Shown piece by piece: positions 1 through 11,179 of a DNA stretch of 64,000 bases. The position numbers and the translations under genes are program-made. The notes below the pieces were generated by a model. That model ran no database searches and was not told the DNA's origin. It saw only the letters and a list, made by a program, of their open reading frames with translations. This stretch comes from Leptoclinus maculatus (lineage: Eukaryota > Chordata > Actinopteri > Perciformes > Stichaeidae): contig JAVDOI010000019.1 in NCBI GenBank assembly GCA_032191485.1, positions 5,448,393 through 5,512,392 on the forward strand, in the 5' to 3' direction. Every line of letters starts with the position of its first letter. Position 1 is the first letter of the stretch.

Positions 1-77
1 TGTTTCCAGCTCCGGTAGTCCTTTAGCACCCATTCACCAGACTCCATGAAGTTGCTGAGGTCAGGCCGATCATTGTC
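1..77 (-). CDS. chrna1: chrna1 exon 6 (partial)
   Basis: Begins after an AG acceptor at 78-79 and reads DNDRPDLSNFMESGEWVLKD and onward, a conserved stretch of alpha-subunit ectodomain. It is cut by the window edge. It joins exon 5 in phase 0. Confidence 0.85.
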
Positions 78-3000
78 CTAGAAGACAGAGGAGTATAGGA
101 GGTAATGCACTGCAGTAGAAAAGGGCCTTAAAGGTGAAGATATTCAGGGGTTACATGCTGTAAACTACAGTTTTATGACAGGAGTCATAGGATACTAAAT
201 CTGTAGTATTTGAAACCACAGACACAAGCTTTCACACTGACATGTCAACATAACCCTGTGAATATATATATATACATTATATATAAGTCACACTCACTGG
301 GTTGATGACGACCAGCAGTCCGTCGTACGTCCAGGTGCCCAGCTTCATGCTGCAGTTCTGCAGGTCCAACGGGAAATGGAGGACGATGATCTCGCAGTAG
401 CTCTTAAAGATGGCCGGAGGGTTCCACGTTATCATCCCAGTGTGCTCCAACAGGACTTTGGTTTCGTGGATGATGGCAAAGTCGCCGTCAGCGCTGAGGA
501 AGAGGAAGACGGGGACAAAGGGAGAGTGTGAGAGAAGCATGCGATGCATTTGGACGTATAGGTGTGTGTGAGTTTGAGTAGTGTGTGTTTACTTGTTGTA
601 CAGCACCAGGTCTGGTTTCCATATGTCGGGTGAAGGGACTCTGATCTTCCTGATGCCTCCGTACTCATCTGGATTCCAATTCAGGTTCACATCGAGCCAT
701 TGCTGGGGTGAAAATCAGGGAAACTTGAGATCATTTTGTCTACTAGTGCAGTGTTTTTCAACCTTTTCTGAGACGCGGCACACTTTTTACATTAAAAAGA
801 TCCCGCGGCACACCAACAACCAAAAACGTTACAAAATGACACCTTTTATCATAATACAGTATATATACCAGGGGTGTCAAACTCAATCTCAGAGAGGGCC
901 AAAACTAAAAATTGGGACTACGTTGAGGGCCAAATAGAGTCACCATTTAATAAACAGGATAGAAGGGATATTGGACAAAGTGCAAAAAGAAATAGGCTAC
1001 ATTATTATATGTGCCAGAGCCAGATGTTTGGCATCTTCTCTTGGCTGCCAGTTCATTAATATCTGGGGTTAGGTTCTGTGGAAACCCTCAAGATGGAGTG
1101 AAGGTGTGCATCAGTGAGACGACTCCTGTGTGGGTCTGTGTTCATCTTCATCACAGAGAAAAGCTGCTCACACAGGTATGTGCTTCCAAACATGCAGAGC
1201 GTTTGAGCAGCATGTAGGCGGAGTTAAGGCATCGTTTTGGGATGAAGCTTGGAAACTGTGCAGTGCCCTCAGAGTCATACTTTGCGTGTCATTACACTGG
1301 AGGTCTATCAGCTCCACGGGTGCTCTTTCCACGTCAACTGCAAAAGGATGGCTGAGCAGTTCAAATTTAAATTTCTGAGCTGCAAAGTCGGCAAATCGCC
1401 GAGTGAACTCCGTGCCAAGTGCACCCAGTTTATCAGCACAATGCTCAGTCGGGAACACAGCAGTGGAGACTTTTACTGCATCACACATGTCTGTGATCAC
1501 ACGTCCCCGTCCCTGAAGCTGGAGGTTTAGCGCAGTGAGATGCTTCGTTATGTTGCACATAAAGCCAGCTCACATCGCCACGTTTCGTCCCGGAGCTCTG
1601 TGGTGTGGCGGGACAGTTATGATAAACATATGATATTTTCTGTCGGGCCGTTGTACCGAGGGCCGGATATATGCTGACAATGTAATGACAAGTCTCTAAA
1701 TGTGTTGATCCTTACTAGGCTTTTCATCTGGGTTATGTTGTCCAGGGCCCAGTTCAGAGTCTGCATTTTTCCTTTTCAAATATTTCTCCATCTGTTCATC
1801 TCGTCACCTCAACCTCTCCCGTCATTTCATTCTACTGTCCTACATTAACAAGGTCATTACTGCGCTACCTACTGCCACCCACTGGCATGGAAGAGTATTA
1901 TTACTTAGCCAGCCACTATATTGCAGCTCAGACGCTCAACAATGGCAAAGTATTTGCAGCAACTAAATAATATTTTTTGGACTCATTAAATGAAATTGGA
2001 CATTTTCCCACGGCACACCTGGCGATCTCTCACGGCTCACTGGTGTGCCGCGGCACACTGGTTGAAAATCACTGTACTAGTGTACTGATGAAGCCAAGTT
2101 TAGTTGTTTTTATTCCCAGAATGAATACATTGTGAAAATACAAGTTGTCATGTACTGTATATATCACAGCAGAATAAATATAAATAACCTCCAGCAGTCA
2201 CCATGTCATGAATCCTCCCTTCTTTCTATTTCAACTAGTTGAAACAATAAATATCATTCATTTGTGATACTATTTGTGTAATATATTCACCAACAAAAAG
2301 CATATAAATACATGATAATGGGCTGCCAGTTGCAACTACATTGAAGTATGTAAATTAAACAGCAGATTCATTGTTAAAATATATGATATATAATACTTGA
2401 GTAACTGTGTTTTGGGTGTCACATGGTAAAAACTTTAATAGCATTAATTTCTAGGGAAATTAATACTAATTAATTAATCCATTAGTCCATATCCTGTTAA
2501 ATCTACATACTTGCAATGTGGCGTATACCCTCTGACCATTGTCATTAGAATTTTCTAAATGTGTAGTTGGCATATATTTTTGGTTTTCCTGAAGTCAACA
2601 GTCACATTTACCTGTTTGAGACGAACATTACTGGTCACAATCTGGTTAACTTCATCCTGAGAGAAGCAGAAAAAGACAGAATAAACAAAAACAGTCAGAG
2701 GCAAGTAAGACTTTCACGAGAGATTTCAGGACAAAATATAACCTGCACGCTTGTAACCATTTATTTCGACAATCTGTGGCATTTTAACAATAAATAAGCA
2801 CATTCAGAGGCAAACATCCTATTATATTAATGGCCGAGGCAATCTGGAATGTGAATTAAACATTTTGACACCACACATTCAAAGTAAAAAGGTTTTGGAG
2901 ATAGTCACAGCTGCCTTAATGTTTAAACATATGCCAGCAACGTCGCAGGTTGTTTGGGTGTACTGCTAATGTTAATGTTAGAAATAATTAGAAGCAATGG

Positions 3001-5400
3001 TCAAGCACTACTTGCTGGCAACAAAAAAAAAACGGTGTGGATAATTGTGGATTAATGCATGACAATAAAGCACCCGCAGTTGTACTTTATCATTACAATA
3101 CAACATAAGATAAGTGACTGGAGAGAATAGCTTTTAAATGGTTTATTAAGTTTGGCTTGACTCGCAAAGTCAAGTACCGGTAGTGTGAGAAAACAACAAT
3201 GCGCATGCTCAGAGCCCGTTAGCAGGTGGACACAAATGTATTTTTATTTTTTTCATTTGACTGCTAAAGTAAGCGCTGCTGACGTCACCGCCCTTGATTG
3301 ACGTGCGCTCGTCATCGTTCGTTCTAGAAGTTGAAAATGTAGTCATCGAGTTCTTTGTTTAGCAGGACTGAGCTGGAGGACTTGGAGATGATCACACATC
3401 GGCGCTCACCAGCTGAGGAGATCTACCTAGTTATGAACCAAACTTCGTTTTTTTTGTCAACACTTGCTAAAGCTAGTTAGCTAGTTAATTGTTCTCATTT
3501 CAGCGACGGGTTTCATCTGGTCTTCAGACTCCGGAAGCCGGCTGAGGACCCAGAAGGAGAGAGAGCTAATGTAACTACTTCTTTTTTTATTTGCATTGTG
3601 GTTGTGTTGTGCTGCTTTGTGTCATCTCTAAGCCGATATGTCTGTTGTGACTGTAGAAAAATGAGGTGTCTTTTGCTAACTTTATTAGCCCAACATTAGC
3701 ATAACACTGAGACTGACTGTATTCCCACGCCAGGTAACGTTACTGTCCATTTGTGCCACATGGTCTTCATCTGTACAGACTGGTTGAACTAGCTAAAGAC
3801 TGCTTGTGTTGCTTGTGTCCTCTCTGGTGTGTCTCTGGTCCTATAGTCTGGGTGGTATACCCCTGAAAGAGTTTACATTAGTTGAAGGTGCTCAGATGTT
3901 CCCATTGGTGGGGTGAACATTGTCATACTTTAGTTAAATTGGTCCACTATTGTGCTGATGAAGATGAGTTATGTTTTATTTCCATAAGAGGATTATTTAA
4001 ACTTTGTTTTGTTTTTTTAAAGATTCCTATTCACTTACATTGTGTGAAGTGTCATGGTCTTCATCTTTACAGACTGGTTGAACTAGCTAAAGACTGCTTG
4101 TGTTGTGTTGCTTGTGTCCTCTCTGAGGCGATATGTTTGATGTGACCCTGGTCCTATAGTCTGGTGAGCCTACGCCCCAAAAGATTTTACATATAAGGGA
4201 CTGGAGTTATTGATGACTCCACTCCAGGTGCACATCCACATTGTTGATGTGAAAACTGGAAATCTTCATCATTTGGTCTACTTATGTGCCGATAAAGCTA
4301 AATTCAGTTGTTTGTTTTCCATTTGTGCCATCGTCTTCATCTTTACAGACTAGTTGAACTAGCTAAAGACTGGTTGAAGACTGGTTGAACTAGTTAAAGA
4401 CTGGTTGAACTAGCTAAAGACTGGTTGAAGACTGGTTGAACTAGCTAAAGACTGCTCGTGTTGTGCTGTTTGTGTTCCTTTTTGGCCGCGGTGCCATCAA
4501 GGAGTCGATATTGTTGTTGTGACCCTGGTTCTGCAGCAGGAGTGAAACATTGAAGACTTCAAATCCTCTTCACCTCATACATTGTAAAGTGCCATGGACG
4601 TCCTCGTCACAGCCTGAACGCAGAAGGAGAGCTACAAACAGTAAGAGCAATTCATTTTAATATGCATTGTGCTTGTGTTTAGTGGCCGCTGTGCCGTCAC
4701 AGAGCAGATATGGTTGTAATGACCCTGGTGCTACAGTGTAAAGACAGACATGGCTGCCACGCCCAGCCTTTGGTCATTAGCTCTCTTTCTCTTTCACCTT
4801 GTTGCATCTTTTTCTCATAAACATTCCTGCTGGATTCATGTGAGTAGAAGCTTTGGTCTTTGGCCCAAATTCCTGGTTGTTTTGCGTGATGTTTGCACTA
4901 TGTTGGCTGCTGTGCCGTGACGTGTTGTAAATACTTGTGACTTGCTGTCTGCATGCGAGTGTGTTGGTATGGTAATTGAAAAGAGAAGCTATTTGCATTG
5001 CGGAATATTGTCTGTTTTTATTTCACATAGTTTGGCCGTTGCATAAAATGAAATAACTCCATGAAATGACACGATGGATGTGTTTTCTTAGAAGGTGCAA
5101 AGAGCTGTTTAGTTCCATAATGATTTATTTTATGTAAAATGCAGAAACCGGACGCTCTTCACTCGCAATAGTATTTTGAGTAAACCTGAAGGCCTCAAGT
5201 GTAAATGATGTGAGCATAATGTCATGTTTTCTACATTTTGCTTCTGGTGTTGCCACCTCCATCCCTCTCTCTTACCACACTGATGAGCTGTATCAGCTGT
5301 AGTCCCACGGTGACCACTACGGCTTCACTGAAGTGGTTAACGGGGCGAACCACCTTGTTGTAACCAGTGAACAGCGTCTTCACCAGACGCGTCTCATCCT
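1..5400 (-). CDS. chrna1: chrna1-like nicotinic acetylcholine receptor alpha subunit (partial gene, exons 2-6)
   Basis: Five exons on the minus strand translate into the extracellular ligand-binding domain of a Cys-loop receptor alpha subunit. The order from the N-terminal side is 5276-5400, 2612-2656, 593-702, 298-493 and 1-77. The 45-bp third exon and 110-bp fourth exon match the conserved nAChR gene structure, and reading frames join cleanly at each junction I could test. The residues around the glycosylated QNCSMKLGTWTYDG segment and the DRPDLSNFMESGEW segment fit the muscle alpha1 subunit best. In the family the product is a subunit of the pentameric acetylcholine-gated channel at the neuromuscular junction. 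The gene continues off the left edge, so the agonist-site Cys-Cys pair and membrane helices are not visible. The signal-peptide exon was not found. A neuronal alpha paralogue is possible but less likely. Confidence 0.87.
298..493 (-). CDS. chrna1: chrna1 exon 5
   Basis: This 196-bp exon lies between an AG acceptor at 494-495 and a GTGAGT donor. It encodes the ADGDFAI start, the PPAIFKSYCEI segment and the first Cys-loop cysteine in QNCSMKLGTWTYDG. The split Asn codon is completed with the last two bases of exon 4. Confidence 0.88.
593..702 (-). CDS. chrna1: chrna1 exon 4
   Basis: This 110-bp exon is the canonical nAChR exon-4 length. It encodes QWLDVNLNWNPDEYGG through PDIWKPDLVLYN. Acceptor AG is at 703-704 and donor GTAAAC follows the exon. 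Confidence 0.88.
741..2082. mobile_element. hAT element with 8-bp target duplication, in chrna1 intron
   Basis: The element spans 749-2074. Its ends are imperfect inverted repeats of the form CAGTGTTTTTCAACC, and both ends carry the GCGGCACAC motif. It is flanked by a perfect 8-bp duplication, TACTAGTG (741-748 and 2075-2082), the hallmark of hAT insertion. It sits in the intron between chrna1 exons 3 and 4. No full transposase is present; its interior is occupied by a second hAT fragment. Confidence 0.9.
869..1664 (-). mobile_element. Nested hAT fragment with C-terminal transposase relic
   Basis: The left end begins with the hAT-type terminus CAGGGGTGTCAAACTC at 869. The minus-strand frame at 1168-1560 reads CNITKHLTALNLQLQGRGRV and later TRRFADF. 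This matches the C-terminal part of the GTF2IRD2/ZBED-like hAT transposase family. Internal deletions and the absence of a matching right terminus show it is dead. An imperfect duplication (atatatac on the left, atatatgc on the right at about 1665) suggests its original borders. It lies inside the 749-2074 element. Confidence 0.7.
2612..2656 (-). CDS. chrna1: chrna1 exon 3 (45 bp)
   Basis: The 45-bp exon encodes DEVNQIVTSNVRLKQ, the near-invariant short exon 3 of nAChR subunit genes. The AG acceptor is at 2657-2658, and CAG|GTAAAT is the donor. Confidence 0.9.
3240..3480. promoter_or_regulatory. Possible CpG/CRE-containing promoter-like segment inside chrna1 intron
   Basis: A perfect TGACGTCA CRE palindrome lies near 3283 within a GC-richer stretch that also contains GCGCATGCTC, similar to an NRF1 site. 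Downstream at about 3510-3590 is sequence resembling a noncoding exon followed by a pyrimidine tract. This is only a composition and motif argument. A transposon-borne promoter or a lncRNA start are equally possible. Confidence 0.25.
3560..4760. repeat. Diverged tandem duplication block in chrna1 intron 2
   Basis: A module containing a (c/g)GATATgt...TTGTGACCCTGGTCCTAtag motif recurs near 3635, 3830, 4125, 4505 and 4705. It is often preceded by the phrase TTTACAGACTGGTTGAACTAGC. Two sub-blocks also repeat a CAGAAGGAGAG phrase followed by a GTAA-type donor-like site (about 3560 and 4620). There are no open frames of note. It may be a duplicated noncoding exon or an unclassified repeat. Confidence 0.55.
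4344..4452. repeat. Short tandem repeat AGACTGGTTGAACTAGCTAA
   Basis: Four to five head-to-tail copies of a unit of about 20 bp (agactggttgaactagctaa, some with a shorter agactggttga spacer) lie inside the larger duplicated block. Confidence 0.75.
5276..5400 (-). CDS. chrna1: chrna1 exon 2
   Basis: Encodes EDETRLVKTLFTGYNKVVRP through VTVGLQLIQLISV, the mature N-terminal alpha helix and first beta strand of an nAChR alpha subunit. The GTAAGA donor follows position 5276, and splicing to exon 3 gives ...LISVDEVNQ. The acceptor is taken as the AG at 5401-5402 after a pyrimidine-rich tract. An upstream AG would lengthen the exon by a few codons, so the 5' boundary is uncertain. Confidence 0.83.
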
Positions 5401-5929
5401 CTGAGCAGAACACTTCAGTCACACGTTGTTCTGGTACACACCTTTTTACTGACGAGTGGCATCTTCTGAACATATTGCACACGGAGGTCAGAGGAGGAAA
5501 ACGCAGATTTGGGCTGTGGAGGAATTGAACTTTACTTGAAAGTAATGTGAGCTTTATACTGGAGGCAAACTGGTTTATACATTTCCTTTTGTGCTCACTT
5601 TGACTGAGATACACAGTATGACATGTCGCCATATCCAGCTGACGCCCGTGTCCCCACAAATGTTTTCACGCTGGAACCAAAATCACAGCTGCAGCGAGAG
5701 GCAGGCCAGCAGATTGCTTTTAACTGTGATTCACACTGCAAACATTTCCCAGGCTTACAACTAGCAACCCGAAACCCTTCAGTGGGAGAGAGAATGCATT
5801 GGAAGAGAGGCAGACAGGAAGTTACAGGAAATATATCAGATGAGAGAGAGAGCAGTGGAGTGACTGGCGTGCCATGCTGGTGAAAAGCCTCGGCGCTGAG
5901 TGTCTCTGGAGCCGTCTAAGCACTGCGAT

Positions 5930-5964
<35 letters not shown>

Positions 5965-6307
5965 CCTCGGAGCAGAACCTAATCTGAGTGTTAAGAGGGG
6001 GTTTGGGGAAAACCATCCCTGGCCGATCCGCTTGACATCAAGTCTGGATCAGTTAGAGTTCAGAACATTTAACCTGCATTTAACACCTTCATACAAAGGT
6101 GTTTCCAGCTAACAGACTTACAGTTCCTTTGTATTAACCATGCCTTTATGAGCCTATCAATTATGATATGCAACATAAACGTATACCAGCTGCACTTGTT
6201 GCTTGACAATGAACTAGAGACAGATTTTTAATCCACATGAGCATTCATTTGTTGTTGTTTTGAACATAAAATAGAGGCTGAATTTGTGAAGCTGATACTT
6301 GTTGACG
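5401..6307. other. Noncoding interval with GT microsatellite
   Basis: This should include intron 1 of the chrna1-like gene, but no signal-peptide exon could be identified. A (GT)n run of about 28 bp lies at 5933-5960. Nothing else is recognisable. Confidence 0.5.
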
Positions 6308-6311
6308 TTAA

Positions 6312-7672
6312 AACTCTTTGTAACCTGGTAACCTGCACCCGCAAATTCCGGTTCTGAACGAAGGGGCCCCACACTCTAACTACAAGGTCTTTTTTAATAA
6401 TTCCAAGGGGTTATTAACACTAAGAATGGTTTGCTCATATGAATAGAGTAAATATTATGTATATATTACTGGTTAATAGCAGATGAAGATGGAACACAGC
6501 TCCACTTTGAAAATGTCAAATTCGTATGGTGAAAAAGCACTATTATTCATAATACGATATTAAATGAGGCTCAGTAAAGCCTAGAACCACCCACCATCAT
6601 AGCAAACGACAGCAGTAGTGAATAGAAACAGAAATTGAGTGAATTGAGTGAAGTATGCCAGAATTAGAGACATAAACGTACGAGAGGTCACGAAAGGTCG
6701 TCATTTGAGAAACAGCCTCTCCAGCTGTTCCATTGTACTTTTACAACCTAAATAACTATATATTTAACTTCCTTTATCCTTCTACATGCACAATCTATCA
6801 CATACAGCAGTTAGAAATCATTTTGGAGAGCTGGAACCGTCTCCAAAGCCTCTCCAGGCCGGCGACCTACGGGAGAATTGCGCAATAGCTGGTGTGTATT
6901 GCGCCGTTGTAGAGCTCCTGGTTCGTCAATTTTCGTTTTTTTTGCTCTGTTCGCACGTGTCTGGTGTGGCCAATCGAATGGCGTTAACAGATTTACCAGG
7001 AAGTCTTTAGTTTTCCGAAAAAATGCCGATCTACGCCGAGGACCCGGCGCGTAAAAGTCGCGAGACTGCCTCGCTGGAATGTTGTCCCCGAGCTTATTTG
7101 ACCCCCCTTTCTTTATTTCACAACTTTATTAGAACGGAAATGGGACAGAATGAGGTGAATCAGCGGTTAAAATGGAGTTTAAGGACACGGTTTGATGATT
7201 TTGCTTCAAAAACGTGAGTACCGACCCAGAATTTTTTTGGCAAAGTGATAGATGCTGGGGGCTGCTGTCCCCCGGTAATGTTTGAAGCGTGTCCCGGAGA
7301 GGAAATCCGAGATATACGTTCGAAGCGTGATCGAATTGTTGCTAAATACCTAACTTTACCATGGACGGTTGAAAAACGACTTTTGAGAGGCTGTTTCTGT
7401 TACGTGTCTCGGCCAAAATGAACGAGAAAAGTGTCGATATTTAGCACGAGGCTAGGAATGTTGTCGTAGATCGTGTTTTATTGTGTTTTGAGTGTGTAAA
7501 GTGTTACACATGCTTCGATTCATGGGAGATTCTTCGCTCAAACGGTATGCTGCATTGTTGTGGAAATATTATATTTGTTACTGAAAATTGCATTCTGCGG
7601 TTCAGCTGAACCGGAATTCGCCCTCCCCCGCCCCCACACCGACCCCCGAGGGCCGGTAGCGGTTGCATTGGG
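6312..7672 (+). mobile_element. Non-autonomous piggyBac-like element, copy 1
   Basis: This 1.36-kb element is bounded by TTAA at 6308-6311 and 7673-7676, the piggyBac target-site signature. It shares long stretches with three other copies in this window. Examples are the aactacaaggtctttttt and gatgaagatggaacacagctcc segments near its left side, and the tttattgtgttttgagtgtg segment near its right side. Only short, non-conserved frames are present, so it depended on a transposase in trans. This copy keeps an uninterrupted version of the site into which an LTR inserted in copy 4. Confidence 0.7.
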
Positions 7673-7676
7673 TTAA

Positions 7677-8814
7677 TATCTGAGAATTCCAGATGAGAAC
7701 GGTTAGCATACAGCCCTCAAATTGAAGAGTTACTGATTGCAATTTATTTCTGAATATTTGCAAGCATTTATCTATGATCAGTACTTGTTGATAAAATATT
7801 AAGAAACTGGTCTGGTTCTGCAAGAAACGATGTCATATCCTCTATTGCATATTTAGGCCTGTAATTTCTCATACATCCTCACTCCTCTGACGCATGCTTA
7901 CTCATAATCTCCTTGCTGTCATTGTTTTTTTTAGTGCTGTCAATCGTGGTATCAGCTGGTCACATGTGATAGCACAGCGACACACCTACGTTGTTAGACA
8001 TCATCCTGTCTGCTGTTAAACGAGACTCTCTCAGACTTTAGTACGTTCATGTCAAACGATCTATTATGATGAAAAGTATTTACTTTCTCTTGATTTACTT
8101 ACTGTAGTATACTTTGTACTACAAGTGGACTATCGCATCACCTTTGTTCATGTAAACGCACCTCGTAGTTTTGTTGTAATATGACCCGGCAAATTAACAT
8201 AATGCTAAAGTTACATCCTTTGCATGTTTGTAGGAATCTGAACTGAGCTGTAGGATGTTGTTTCATTTAGCTAGCGATGGCTGCTGCCTGTCTGTTGTCC
8301 TGTGAGCACGCTTTGATCAGACAGAAATAGATGGGAGGGAAGGCGGGACAGAGCAGCCACTTGGAGCTGTCAATCATTGCCCACTTTAAACTCCCAATTT
8401 ACGCAGGATACCGAACCACCGGTGCACAATACAAGGTGCTGAGACTCTTTTGTGTTTGCTGACACGTTCCAGCTGGAAAGTGACAGAAGTGTGGAGATTA
8501 TTTCTGGTTGTATTTGAGTCCATGATGATATTGTGGGCTGGAAATAAGCTTTTGACCAAATGTCTTGTGACAGTCTGTTGAGGAGAGTTAATCGATCCTC
8601 TGCTGTTAGAATGCATTTGAGCAGAAGAAAACAGAATAGGTTGCCACTTACCCTCAAATTGAATCTGTTCACTTTCCCCTTGAAGTTGTGTCATCTCCTA
8701 ATCGGGCATGAATTGTTGTTGAATGGGTATGTTTGGCTAGAAATAACTAGTTACTTCTGGCTGCAGTCTTGTCTATTAAGGTTATTGTCAGTGAATTAAT
8801 TCATTCTTCCTATT
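7677..8814. other. Interval without recognisable feature
   Basis: No exon, transposon terminus or RNA gene could be identified. Short frames near 8370-8700 lack splice context and family resemblance. Confidence 0.5.
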
Positions 8815-11175
8815 CTATTGTCTGTCTTTCTCCCTCCCAACCTCCCTGTCTGTCTCCCTCCCTCCCTGTATCCCCGTCTCCCTCCCTCCCTGTCTACCTC
8901 CCTCCCTCCCCTGTCTTTCTCCCTGTCTCCCTCCCTCCCTCACCTGTCTTTCTCCCTCCCTGTCTCCCTGTCTGTCTCCCTTCCTCCCTGTCTGTCTTTC
9001 TCCCTCCCTCCCTCCCTCCCTCCCTGTCTTTCTCTCTCCCAACCTCCCTGTCTGTCTGTCTTTCTCTCTCCCAACCTCCCTGTCTGTCTTTCTCCCTCCC
9101 AACCTCCCTGTCTGTCTTTCTCTCTCCCAACCTCCCTGTCTGTCTTTCTCTCTCCCAACCTCCCTGTCTGTCTTTCTCTCTCCCAACCTCCCTGTCTGTT
9201 CTTCTCCCTCCCAACCTGTCTGTCTGTCTTTCTCTCTCCCAACCTGTCTGTCTGTCTTTCTCTCTCCCAACCTCCCTGTCTGTCTTTCTCCCTCCCAACC
9301 TCCCTGTCTGTCTTCCCCCAACCTCCCTGTCTGTCTTTCTCTCTCCCAACCTCCCTCCATGTCTGTCTTTCTCTCTCCCAACCTCCCTGTCTGTCGTTCT
9401 CTCTCCCTCCCTACCTGTCTGTCTGTCTTTCTCCCTACCTGTCTGTCTTTCTCTCTCCCAACCTCCCTGTCTGTCTTTCTCCCTCCCAACCTCCCTGTCT
9501 GTCTGTCTATCTCCCAACCTCCCTGTCTGTCTTTCTCTCTCCCAACCTCCCTGTCTGTCGTTCTCTCTCCCAACCTCACTGTCTGTCTTTCTCCCTCCCA
9601 ACCTCCCTGTCTGTCTTTCCCCCAACCTCCCTGTCTCTTTCTCTCTCCCAACCTCCCTGTCTGTTCTTCTCCCTCCCAACCTCCCTGTCTGTCTTTCTCT
9701 CTCCCAACCTCCCTGTCTGTCTTTCTCTCTCCCAACCTCCCTGTCTGTCTTCCTCCCTCCCAACCTCCCTGTCTGTCTTCCCCCAACCTCCCTGTCTGTC
9801 TTTCTCTCTCCCAACCTCCCTCCCTGTCTGTCTGTCTCCCAACCTCCCTGTCTGTCTTTCTCCCTCCCAACCTCCCTGTCTGTCTTCCCCCAACCTCCAT
9901 GTCTGTCTTTCTCTCTCCCAACCTCCCTGTCTGTCTGTCTTTCTCCCAACCTCCCTGTCTGTCTTTCTCTCTCCCAACCTCCCTGTCTGTCTGTCTCCCA
10001 ACCTCCCTGTCTGTCTTTCTCCCTCCCAACCTCCATGTCTGTCTTTCTCTCTCCCAACCTCCCTGTCTGTCTGTCTTTCTCCCAACCTCCCTGTCTGTCT
10101 TTCTCCCAACCTCCCTGTCTGTCTTTCTCCCTCCCAACGTCCATGTCTGTCTTTCTCTCTCCCAACCTCCCTGTCTGTCTGTCTGTCTCCCAACCTCTGT
10201 GTCTGTCTTTCTCTCTCCCAACCTCCCTTTCTGTCTTTCACTCTCCCAACCTCCCTGTCTTTCTCTCTCCCAACCTCCCTGTCTGTCTTTCTCCCACCCA
10301 ACCTCCCTGTCTGTCTTTCTCCCTCCCAACCTCCCTGTCTGTCTTTCTCCCAACCTCCCTGTCTGTCTGTCTGTCTCCCAACCTCCCTGTCTGTCTGTCT
10401 CCCTTCCTCCCTCCCTCCCTTTCTCCCTCCCTGTCTCCCTCCCTCCCTGTCTCCCTCCCTCGTCTTTCTCCCTCCCTGTCTCCCTCCCTGTCTGTCTCCC
10501 TCCCTCGTCTTTCTCCCTCCCTCCCTGTCTGTCTGTCTCCCTCCCTGTCTGTCTCCCTCCCTCCCTCCCTGTCTCCCTCCCTCCCTGTATCCCCGTCTCC
10601 CTCCCTCCCTGTCTCCCTCCCTCCCTGTCTCCCTCCCTCCTTGTCTGTCTGTCTCCCTCCCTGTCTATCTCCCTGTCTGTCTGTCTTTCTCCCTCCCTGT
10701 CCCCCTGTCTGTCTCCCTCCCTGTTTTTTTGTCTCCCTTCCTCCCTGTCTCCCTCCCTTCCTGTCTCTCTCCCTGTCTGTCTCCCTCCCTTCCTCTCTCC
10801 CTGTCTCACTCCCTGTCTCCCTCCCTCCCTGTCTGTCTCCCTGTCTCCCTCCCCGTCCGTCCGTCCCCCTCCCTGTTCCCCTCCATCTTTCTCCCTCCCT
10901 CTCTGTCTGTCTCCCTCTCTCTCTTTCTCCCTCCCTCCCTCCCTCCCCGTCCGTCCGTCCCCCTCCCTGTTCCCCTCCATCTTTCTCCCTCCCTCTCTCT
11001 CTTTCTCCCTCCCTCCCTCCCTCCCCGTCCGTCCGTCCCCCTCCCTGTTCCCCTCCATCTTTCTCCCTCCCTCTCTCTTTCTCCCTCCCTCCCTTCCTCC
11101 CCGTCCGTCCGTCCCCCTCCCTGTTCCCCTCCATCTTTCTCCCTCCCTCCCTGTCTCTCTCCCTCCCTCCCTCTC
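8815..11175. repeat. 2.4-kb polypyrimidine minisatellite (28-bp unit)
   Basis: The plus strand is almost purely C/T with a dominant unit of 28 bp, ctctctcccaacctccctgt followed by ctgtcttt, repeated dozens of times with variants. The flanks are simpler CCCT/CTGT runs. From about 10850 to 11150 a higher-order repeat of about 75 bp (containing ccgtccgtccgtccccctcc) occurs four times. Because plus-strand stop codons need A after T, frames hundreds of codons long stay open on both strands. These are composition artefacts, not genes. The minus strand has many GGGAGGGAGGGAGGG runs. Confidence 0.95.
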
Positions 11176-11179
11176 TCCT

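Noticed and set aside
5200..5700. Plus-strand frame at 5623-5883 as a gene
   Set aside because: It overlaps the upstream side of chrna1 exon 2, shows no family resemblance and has no splice support.
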